Shown one piece after another: positions 26,195-32,819 of a stretch of 64,000 nt of DNA. The notes under the pieces were generated by a model. It ran no database searches. It worked only from the letters and a program-made list of their open reading frames with translations, and was not told the DNA's origin. The stretch comes from Bacillus sp. UNC41MFS5 (GTDB lineage: Bacteria > Bacillota > Bacilli > Bacillales_B > DSM-18226). The translations under genes and the position numbers were made by a program. Location of the stretch: assembly GCF_000686805.1 (NCBI RefSeq), contig NZ_JMLP01000017.1, forward strand, positions 100,273 to 164,272. The letters run 5' to 3'. Numbering within the stretch: the first letter of the stretch is position 1; each line of letters begins with the position of its first letter.

Positions 26195-26931
26195 GCTATC
26201 TTTGTTTTCAAAACGTTTCGAAACGTTTCCGGCAAAATGAAGTACTGAAAGACCTTGATTTTTCCATTAATAAAGATGAATTTGTTTCTATTATTGGCCC
26301 TTCAGGAAGTGGGAAAAGCACCATTTTCAATTTAATAGGAGGAATTCTTTCACCAGATGAAGGAGAGATCCTATTAGACGGCCAGTCCATTAATGGCAAG
26401 CGTGGTTTTATTAGTTATATGCCTCAAACTTCTTCTCTTTTCCCGTGGAGGACGATACTTGAAAATGTCCTTCTTGGCCAAGAGCTTCAGGGAAAAAAAG
26501 ACGTAAAGGCAGCACGCGAGATGTTGGCGATTGCAGGACTCTCTGATTATGAAAACGCCTATCCTGACATGCTGTCTGGAGGAATGAAGCAGCGCGCTGC
26601 TTTTATCCGTGCCTTATTGAGCCCGCAAGAGGTGATCTGTCTTGATGAGCCTTTTTCCGCTTTAGATGAGCTAACCCGGTTTGAAATGCAGAAATGGTTA
26701 GTGGACATGTGGGAATCACATCGAAGGACTATTCTTTTTATTACTCACAATATTGAGGAAGCACTGTATCTATCCGATCGTGTGATGATGCTGTCTGCTA
26801 AAAAGGCAAAGGTCGTTTCAACCATAGAGGTCCCATTTGAAAGGCCACGGCACGAAAGTATACTGTTAGATGAACGCTTTATTCAATGCAAAAGGGATAT
26901 ATATTACCAATTAGTAGGTGAAGTCAAATGA
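26191..26931 (+). CDS. thiZ: ABC transporter ATP-binding protein (ThiZ-like)
   Basis: 246 aa nitrate/taurine-type ATPase. Walker A is GPSGSGKST, Q-loop MPQTSS, signature LSGGMKQR, Walker B VICLDEP and the switch His in FITHNIEE. Start ATG 26191 overlaps the permease stop. Bases 26441-26742 of this gene recur at 44872-45173 as a detached fragment. Confidence 0.92.
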   Translation: MSYLCFQNVSKRFRQNEVLKDLDFSINKDEFVSIIGPSGSGKSTIFNLIGGILSPDEGEILLDGQSINGKRGFISYMPQTSSLFPWRTILENVLLGQELQGKKDVKAAREMLAIAGLSDYENAYPDMLSGGMKQRAAFIRALLSPQEVICLDEPFSALDELTRFEMQKWLVDMWESHRRTILFITHNIEEALYLSDRVMMLSAKKAKVVSTIEVPFERPRHESILLDERFIQCKRDIYYQLVGEVK

Positions 26932-27695
26932 TCATGATCGACGCTCATATCCATTTGGATCGCTATCAGGATGAGGAAATCAAACGGATTGTATTGGATT
27001 CTGCCCATATCGAAGCCTTAATTTCTGTATCCTTTCATTTGGATTCCAGTAAAAGAAACCTTTTGCTTTCACAAAAATATAAAAAGGTAAATCCTGCATT
27101 TGGCTACCATCCAGAACAATCATTGCCTTCTGAAAACGAGCTGAACGGGCTGCTCAATTGGATGGACGACCACCGTGATGAAATGATTGCGGTAGGAGAG
27201 GTGGGGCTGCCATACTACTTAAGGCAAGAGCAGGGGATTTCGATTGCTTCTTATCTTGAAGTATTGGAAGTGTTTATCAGGAAGGCGAAAATATGGGACA
27301 AACCGATTGTTCTTCATGCTGTTTACGATGATGCGCCTCTCGTTTGTGACCTTCTCGAAAAATATTCTGTTTCCAAAGCGCATTTTCATTGGTTTAAAGG
27401 GAATCAGAAAACAATAGACCGAATGATACGAAACGGCTACCATATTTCTATTACCCCTGATGTGGTGTATGAACAAGAAATCCAGCAGCTTGTCAGCGTC
27501 TATCCTCTCGAGCTCATGATGGTTGAAACCGATGGTCCTTGGCCATTTGAAGGTCCATTTGCAGGAAAAATGACCCATCCGAATATGATGGAGGAATCCA
27601 TAAGTAAAATTGCACTGCTCAAGAAGCTTTCCGCTGAGGACGTTTCAGATATCTTACATCAAAACACAAAAGGGTTTTACCAAATAACAACTTGA
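26928..27695 (+). CDS. TatD-family metal hydrolase in the thiamine operon
   Basis: 255 aa amidohydrolase-fold protein. It has the metal-binding DAHIHLDRY at the start, the Glu in AVGEVGLPY, HAVYDDAP, the distal His in AHFHWFKG and the Asp in VETDGPWPF. It overlaps thiZ by 4 bases. TatD-like hydrolases recur in thiamine-regulated clusters, where they may deformylate or process imported precursors; that is inference. No tenA gene accompanies it. Confidence 0.85.
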   Translation: MIMIDAHIHLDRYQDEEIKRIVLDSAHIEALISVSFHLDSSKRNLLLSQKYKKVNPAFGYHPEQSLPSENELNGLLNWMDDHRDEMIAVGEVGLPYYLRQEQGISIASYLEVLEVFIRKAKIWDKPIVLHAVYDDAPLVCDLLEKYSVSKAHFHWFKGNQKTIDRMIRNGYHISITPDVVYEQEIQQLVSVYPLELMMVETDGPWPFEGPFAGKMTHPNMMEESISKIALLKKLSAEDVSDILHQNTKGFYQITT

Positions 27696-27885
27696 AGCTG
27701 CCGATCAAACATTGGTAGCTTTCTTTATTTGGAAATAATGAACAGGAAACCAATTGGTTCATCCTGTGATACATAGAAATGTGTTTTAGTTATAAAGAAA
27801 ATAGTAGATTAATAAAATCCTATAAAGGTGAAGCTGCTGGCTATAAAACAAGGAGATCTAAAACTGTTACAAAGAGGTGAATAGA

Positions 27886-28485
27886 TTGAAAACTTATCGA
27901 TTACCCATTTTCATTTTACTTATGAGCCTTATATACATATTTGCCATTCCCAGCAAACCAGAAGCAATCAAAATACTATTTAAATTAATCCCAATGTGGC
28001 TAATTCTTTTCTATGCTTATAAACAAATACCTGATAAAAAATCACGCCCTCATTGGATTATATGGTGTGGATTATTTATCTGTATGCTAGGTGATGGGCT
28101 AATTAGATGGTTCGTTATCGGCTTAGCAGCCTTCCTAATTGGTCATCTGTTTTATATAGCAGGGTTTTCCCGTTATTGGCGATTTACAAGGCTTACACTT
28201 CTTATGATTCTACCTATTGGATTATATGGATTTGTGATGGGATATCACGTAATCGCTGCATTGCTTCAGAATCAGATGGATACCTTAGTAGTTCCCGTAC
28301 TTATGTATATTGTGATTATATCCCTGATGAGTTGGACTGGATTTTTGTCCCATAATAGATGGGCAATAATCGGAAGTATTTTATTTGTCCTCTCAGACTC
28401 CATTCTGTCATGGAATATGTTTGTTTCAGAGATTCCCCATTCCGATATCCTGATTATGACAACCTATTATTTAGCGCAATTTTAA
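27886..28485 (+). CDS. Lysoplasmalogenase (YhhN family), C-terminus cut by a stop
   Basis: 199 aa multi-pass membrane protein of the YhhN/TMEM86 family, with about eight hydrophobic segments, LGDGLIRW, and SDSILSWNMF, the family's conserved acidic motifs. TTG 27886 has AAAGAGGTG at normal distance; the GTG at 27877 overlaps that site. The frame ends YYLAQF-TAA, but reading through gives IAHSLRFF, the expected end of the last helix. A single TTA-to-TAA change would explain this, so the protein lacks its final residues and may be impaired. Confidence 0.78.
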   Translation: MKTYRLPIFILLMSLIYIFAIPSKPEAIKILFKLIPMWLILFYAYKQIPDKKSRPHWIIWCGLFICMLGDGLIRWFVIGLAAFLIGHLFYIAGFSRYWRFTRLTLLMILPIGLYGFVMGYHVIAALLQNQMDTLVVPVLMYIVIISLMSWTGFLSHNRWAIIGSILFVLSDSILSWNMFVSEIPHSDILIMTTYYLAQF

Positions 28486-28544
28486 ATTGCACACAGCTTG
28501 CGCTTCTTTCCTAGTTTTGGTAGCTATTCTTCGGGTAAAAAATA

Positions 28545-28569
28545 GGCGAGATTTATTGTCTCGCCTTTT
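28545..28569 (+). terminator. Intrinsic terminator
   Basis: GGCGAGA (28545-28551) pairs with TCTCGCC (28559-28565), followed by TTTT. The rest of 28570-28893 contains no gene that I can support. Confidence 0.7.
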
Positions 28570-28893
28570 ATGTTTTCTGTAGCAATTACGGCACTTGTCG
28601 CAGCTCTGGAAGACAACATCCACCCATCTGACTTAAACTATAGAATGCTTTACTTTAACTAAAGTAAGCCAATTTTCTTAATCAAGTAATGAAGCTGGTT
28701 AATGGAATAAAGAATGGGTTAAGGAAGAAGGGAAATTCTTCTCCTTTCCTATTTTTTGAATTAATAGAAAAGTGATATTATTCACGGAATTAAAGGAACA
28801 AATAAATTAAAATGAATTTTAGTTATTCAACTTAGGTTGTTTCATAAAAAAACATATTTTAGTTAGTCAAAAGACGTATAGGGGGATAGAACG

Positions 28894-29248
28894 GTGAAAA
28901 AAAAGACTTACCTATTGTATATTCATGCTCTGGATGTTCATCAGCTGCACAAACGATGCTATTAAGATGGATCGAGAAAAATTAGCTAAAATGTCCTGTA
29001 TCGCTGGTGTTGGGGGTGATGTCCAACCACTTGTCAGAACAGCAAAATCAGGAAGAGATATCATTGCAATTGATGGTTGTCTCTTATCCTGTTGCAAAAG
29101 TTCTTTAGCTAGACATGAGGTTCAGCCCAAATATCATTTTGTACTTTCTGACTTTGATGTACCTAAGATAAATGGTAAGGATCCAGACCCTAACCTTTAT
29201 ATAAGTGCATACAAACGTATTTTGGAACTCATTAATACTCATTCATAA
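28894..29248 (+). pseudogene. DGC-domain zinc-binding protein, frameshifted
   Basis: One frame from about 28905 gives KDLPIVYSCSGCSSAAQ; a different frame continues as TNDAIKMDREKLAKMSCIAG, then IIAIDGCLLSCCKS and a normal end at 29248. Together they make one DGC (Asp-Gly-Cys) protein with CxxC and DGC cysteines. Two frame changes are needed: one at a run of eight A's after the GTG start (GGGGGA upstream), and one near 28950. Function of the family is uncertain. Confidence 0.68.
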
Positions 29249-29543
29249 TCATTGATTTTATTTCTGAACAACATGATTGGGTCAAGAGAGAACTGCATCG
29301 CTATTTAGGCATTGCCCTTATGAAATGGTTAGTTAAATAAAAAAACAAATATTCTTTAGTAGGACTTTTTATTAGCTGGCCATTTTATTACTGTGCTCCT
29401 TTTTTCTGTTTCGAAATCAATCTTGTGAAAAGATGAACTTAAACGAATGGATACTTAGTGTAAAAAAGGGTTGCTGCGGCAGTTCTTTTCTTGTACTAAC
29501 CGGTGAGGTTCGTATTAGGTTAACTAGTTTTTTAAACATGGGT
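29249..29543. other. Gene-free stretch
   Basis: About 300 bases with no supported gene. Near 29425-29500 it resembles the stretch 62316-62385 (GTGAAAAGATG followed by a hairpin and TACTAAC/CAGCTAAC), suggesting shared repeated flanking sequence. Confidence 0.35.
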
Positions 29544-29573
29544 TTGACAAAATGTCTCTTATCTACATATGAT
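29544..29573 (+). promoter_or_regulatory. Promoter P1 upstream of the Spx-type gene
   Basis: TTGACA (29544-29549) and TATGAT (29568-29573), 18 bases apart. The whole element recurs at 43231 onward. Confidence 0.6.
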
Positions 29574-29594
29574 ATTTAAACCAAAATTTCACAA

Positions 29595-29657
29595 TTGACA
29601 AAATGAACTGTAACGAGTAAATTTACAGTATGATAACTGTAAATTTTTTTATTACAT
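29595..29657 (+). promoter_or_regulatory. Promoter P2 with two CTGTAA-N8-TTACAG-type operators
   Basis: TTGACA (29595-29600) and TAAATT (29618-29623) are 17 bases apart. Overlapping them is operator CTGTAAC-GAGTAAA-TTTACAG (29608-29628). A second operator, CTGTAAA-TTTTTTT-ATTACAT (29637-29657), has its centre 29 bases downstream. The same site occurs before the Rrf2 gene and the IDEAL gene, so an Rrf2-type repressor is the likely ligand. Confidence 0.65.
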
Positions 29658-29700
29658 TAAATTATGTTTGCCAACATATTTGTTAGGAGAGTGTATAAAT

Positions 29701-30096
29701 ATGGTGACTCTGTATACGACACCAAGCTGTGGTTCATGCCGAAAAGCTAAAGCTTGGCTTGAGGAACATCAAATTGATTTTATGGAAAGAAACATCTTAA
29801 CTAACCCTCTTACAGTGGATGAGATTAAATCAATTCTTCGCTTGACAGAAGAGGGGACTAGCGAAATTATTTCAACGAATTCAAAGTCGTTCAAAGAATT
29901 AAACATAAATATTGAATCTCTTCCGCTTAATGAATTGTACAAATTAATAATGGAGCATCCCAAAATGGTGCGCCGGCCCATTATCCTGGATGAAAAAAGA
30001 TTACAAGTAGGATATAACGAGGACGAAATTCGTAGTTTTCTTCCCCGTGGAATCAGAACATATTTGTACAATGAATTGCAAAAAGAGGCCAATTAA
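29701..30096 (+). CDS. Spx-family transcriptional regulator
   Basis: 131 aa ArsC/Spx-fold protein that binds the RNA polymerase alpha subunit to activate disulfide-stress genes. The redox switch is Cys10-x-x-Cys13 ([14 protein letters not shown]), with [20 protein letters not shown] near the end as in Spx. ATG 29701 follows AGGAG. Neighbours (small stress protein, Rrf2 regulator, IDEAL protein) and shared operators resemble the spxA2-saiR arrangement of Bacillus anthracis. A truncated copy with its promoter lies at 43.2 kb. Confidence 0.88.
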   Translation: MVTLYTTPSCGSCRKAKAWLEEHQIDFMERNILTNPLTVDEIKSILRLTEEGTSEIISTNSKSFKELNINIESLPLNELYKLIMEHPKMVRRPIILDEKRLQVGYNEDEIRSFLPRGIRTYLYNELQKEAN

Positions 30097-30202
30097 AATC
30101 AATAATAAGGGACAAAATGCTAAGTCTTTACAGTTAAAACTACACCATGGAACGGAAAAGAATGATTACCTTTAATGTTTATTTTAAAAGGAGGAATAAC
30201 GG

Positions 30203-30337
30203 ATGATTGAAGTATTTGTGACAGTAAATTATAAAGATAGAAATTACCATACCAATGTCATTGTGAAAAAAGATATGGCATGGGAAAAAATTAAACGAAT
30301 AGCAGAAGAACAAGTCAAAAAACAATGGGATATATAA
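30203..30337 (+). CDS. Small stress protein, BA3454-like
   Basis: 44 aa: starts MIEVFVTVNYKDRNYHTNVI and ends KRIAEEQVKKQWDI. It has a strong AAAGGAGG before ATG 30203. It resembles the short BA3454 stress-response family of Bacillus, which lies near spx-type genes; the match is from memory of the family pattern. No domain of known function is present. Confidence 0.65.
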   Translation: MIEVFVTVNYKDRNYHTNVIVKKDMAWEKIKRIAEEQVKKQWDI

Positions 30338-30389
30338 AAAAGCTTGCTTATCTAGCGTCCTAAAAAAGCTGTATACTTGACTAGATAAT

Positions 30390-30410
30390 CTGTAATATTT
30401 ACTATTACAG
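30390..30410 (+). promoter_or_regulatory. Operator before the Rrf2 gene
   Basis: Perfect 21-base palindromic site: CTGTAAT (30390-30396), spacer ATTTACT, ATTACAG (30404-30410). Same half-sites and 7-base spacer as the Spx promoter sites, suggesting autoregulation. Confidence 0.68.
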
Positions 30411-30494
30411 TACATGATTTATTTATAAAAAGTTGCAGACAATACATGTAATAGTAAAAATATATGAGAAGTATTATTGCTTAGGAGGCAAGTC

Positions 30495-30935
30495 ATGAAA
30501 AGTGATTTTACCCTCGCCATTCATAGTTTATCTTTTCTTGCGCTACAGCCCGACCGCATGTCAACTAGCGAAGCCATTTCAGAAAGTGCTGGCGTCCATC
30601 CGGTACGCATTCGAAAAGTGCTAAGTTTGTTAAAAAAACATGGATTTATTAAATCCAAAGAGGGAACTGGCGGAGGATTTATTTTTGTGCTAGATCTAAG
30701 TGAAGTGAATCTTTGGGATATATATAAGATAACCTCAGAAGGTGCTCTGCAGCCCAAGTGTCCTGAATCAAATGAAAAATGTATTGTAGGGGCGAATATG
30801 CAAAGAGTCCTATGCGGCATTTTCTTCGGTGCGGAAGAACATATGGGAGAATATTTAAAGAATTATACAATCAGAGAGGTTGTAAATCTTGTTCATAAGC
30901 GGGAGCGACCGGTATATAACTGCAGATCTCTTTAG
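30495..30935 (+). CDS. Rrf2-family transcriptional regulator (SaiR/YwnA-like)
   Basis: 146 aa. Winged-helix N-terminus (DFTLAIHSLSFLALQ, TSEAISESAGVHPVRIRKVL, KSKEGTGGGF) and a short dimerisation helix. Cysteines at PKCPESNEKCIVG and VLCGIF could sense thiol or redox state, though this is not the three-Cys cluster set of IscR. ATG 30495 follows AGGAGG. Its own promoter and those of its neighbours carry the same palindrome, so it is the prime candidate for the local repressor. Confidence 0.85.
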   Translation: MKSDFTLAIHSLSFLALQPDRMSTSEAISESAGVHPVRIRKVLSLLKKHGFIKSKEGTGGGFIFVLDLSEVNLWDIYKITSEGALQPKCPESNEKCIVGANMQRVLCGIFFGAEEHMGEYLKNYTIREVVNLVHKRERPVYNCRSL

Positions 30936-30940
30936 GTGAA

Positions 30941-30961
30941 ATGTAATAAAAAAAATTACAG
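30941..30961 (+). promoter_or_regulatory. Operator before the IDEAL-domain gene
   Basis: ATGTAAT-AAAAAAA-ATTACAG: half-sites at 30941-30947 and 30955-30961 with the same 7-base spacer as the other sites in this cluster. It lies 62 bases before the next gene. Confidence 0.62.
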
Positions 30962-31022
30962 ATTAATCTAAACTGGTATATCCTGCTGGATGAAACTAAA
31001 AAAATTAGAAGGTGAAAAAAGT

Positions 31023-31355
31023 ATGTTCTCCAATAATAATACCATTTTAAAAACAGGTGATTGGATTAAGGCAGAATCAAGGGATGGCGAATTAATGATT
31101 GGTTATATTGATTCACTGTCTAGTCTAGGAGTAGTAAAGATAACCGTTGTTACAAGTGACAATAATCAAACAATTGGCAAAACAATTCCTATTTTAAGTA
31201 CACGGGTTAAAAAGCTGCCTGTTTCTAATGTAACCAACAAGGGACAAATTGAATTTCTCCTGGACTTGGCTTTATCAACAGGGGATAAGGAATGGTTTTT
31301 GGTACTTTCTTCGGAGTTAAACGCAATGAAGCAGCTTGTTAATGGAGTACATTAA
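31023..31355 (+). CDS. IDEAL-domain protein
   Basis: 110 aa. About 1-70 form a beta-rich module (ILKTGDWIKAESRDGELMIG), and the C-terminus is an IDEAL domain: FLLDLALSTGDKEWFLVLSS. IDEAL domains occur in Firmicute proteins of mostly unknown role. ATG 31023 is preceded by GAAGGTG. The shared operator upstream suggests it is regulated with the Spx gene. Confidence 0.78.
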   Translation: MFSNNNTILKTGDWIKAESRDGELMIGYIDSLSSLGVVKITVVTSDNNQTIGKTIPILSTRVKKLPVSNVTNKGQIEFLLDLALSTGDKEWFLVLSSELNAMKQLVNGVH

Positions 31356-31585
31356 AACTTACAAACGTTACGATCATTTACATTTTAACTAGAGGTTAAT
31401 TCCTCGAGAAATGGTTGGAAATTTGGATGAGAGATGATAAATATTATTTTAATAATAATTCCTTTTTCCCAATGAAAAAGCATAAAATATTCATAAGAAG
31501 TTCACAAATCAATTATTATATGGTACTATTAGAAAGGTTTATAGAGTATGGAAAGTTCATTGATGCCAGTTAATAAAAATTGACT
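31356..31585. other. Gene-free stretch
   Basis: AT-rich sequence with no open frame of note between the stress cluster and the formate leader. Confidence 0.4.
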
Positions 31586-31713
31586 GTACATCCTGTTCTT
31601 GACATAGTGTCTATAGCGGGATGGATTGCTAGTATAAGAAAATGCTCAGCTGTCAGCCCACTGTAAAACGGTACATGCATTCGCATGAGAACCGATTTAT
31701 GGTGGGCTTTTTT
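31586..31713 (+). promoter_or_regulatory. Structured leader and terminator before the formate channel gene
   Basis: CATCCTG (31589-31595) can pair with CGGGATG (31617-31623), enclosing a GACA/TGTC hairpin. A large terminator follows: AGCCCAC (31655-31661) pairs with GTGGGCT (31702-31708) through a long nearly continuous stem ending in an ATGC/GCAT hairpin, then TTTTT. The gene starts 135 bases further on. This is the layout of an attenuator or riboswitch. I do not recognise the class. Confidence 0.6.
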
Positions 31714-31847
31714 GCGTTTTAATTCGTACAGGCTATCTATCTAACCTTCTACTATGCACAGTGGGCAAAGAGACGGCCAAGCCCATTGTAGGAATTACTT
31801 TAAATATAGCAAAAGGCCATTATAATCAACAAACTGGAGGAAAAAAT

Positions 31848-32660
31848 ATGGCGTTTCATAGTTCCCAGCGCATCGCGGAATTAGCAGTTGAGGCTGGTTC
31901 CAAAAAGGCATCGATGCGGCCAGAACATGTACTTTTATTAGGATTTTTAGGGGGAGCATTTATAGCACTTGGATTTCTTTTAGATATTCGAGTAATTGCA
32001 GATTTACCGAAGGAATGGGGTTCCTTTAGCTCACTTTTAGGCGGAGCTGTTTTCCCCGTAGGACTAATGTTAATCATTATTGCAGGTGGAGAATTGTTAA
32101 CAGGAAATATGATGGCGCTCCCGATTGCCGTTCTAGTAAAGCGTGCTACGGTAGGGCAACTACTAAAAAATTGGCTCTTAGTTTTAGTCGGCAACTTTAT
32201 TGGTGCAATCTTCGTAGCTTATTTCTTTGGTCATGTACTGGGCTTAACAGAAACAGGTCCCTTTCTAACCAAAACCGTTACAATCGCAGAAGCTAAAATT
32301 GACGAAACATTTATTCAAAGCGTAATTTCAGCTATTGGCTGTAACTGGCTGGTTTGTTTAGGCGTTTGGCTCGCTTTTGGTGCAGATGATATCCGTGGAA
32401 AAATACTTGCCATTTGGTTCCCGATTATGGGATTTGTAGCTATTGGTTTTCAGAACGTTGTTGCCAACATGTTCGTAATCCCTGCCGCTATCTTCTCGGG
32501 GCACTTCACATGGGTAGATTATCTAGCTAATTTTGTCCCAGTAGTAATTGGAAATGCAATCGGTGGCGGTATTTTTGTAGCCTTGATCTATTGGATGGTC
32601 CATAAGGATTCCCTCCAAACACAATCGAAAGCAAAGCCAAGTATCAGTAAAGCTGGATAA
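31848..32660 (+). CDS. FocA/NirC-family formate or nitrite channel
   Basis: 270 aa membrane channel with six hydrophobic segments. Family marks are GGAFIALGF, GGELLTGNMMALP (selectivity slit) and the late GNAIGGGIFVALIYW. ATG 31848 follows GGAGG; an upstream in-frame ATG has no site. Gene order matches the B. subtilis yrhG-yrhE-yrhD block, so formate transport for the dehydrogenase downstream is the likely role. Confidence 0.9.
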   Translation: MAFHSSQRIAELAVEAGSKKASMRPEHVLLLGFLGGAFIALGFLLDIRVIADLPKEWGSFSSLLGGAVFPVGLMLIIIAGGELLTGNMMALPIAVLVKRATVGQLLKNWLLVLVGNFIGAIFVAYFFGHVLGLTETGPFLTKTVTIAEAKIDETFIQSVISAIGCNWLVCLGVWLAFGADDIRGKILAIWFPIMGFVAIGFQNVVANMFVIPAAIFSGHFTWVDYLANFVPVVIGNAIGGGIFVALIYWMVHKDSLQTQSKAKPSISKAG

Positions 32661-32819
32661 CTACTATTAGGGTTATCCTTGTACAATGCATATTAATAGT
32701 TTGATAGAAAAAGCAAAAGGAGCACCGGTTTTAGGAAAGGAATGATACCGCGATATCCTAGTGAATTGTTTTTAGAAGATAAATAGATTTTCTCGGCTTT
32801 TAGCTAAGGAGGACTTACA

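Noticed and set aside
28715..28750. Hairpin GAAGAA/TTCTTC as a terminator
   Set aside because: The stem is six A-T-rich pairs with no adjacent transcription unit needing it.
32687..32746. 19-codon open frame between the formate channel and fdhF
   Set aside because: It begins MHINSLIEKAKGAP but has no ribosome site and no known small-protein match.
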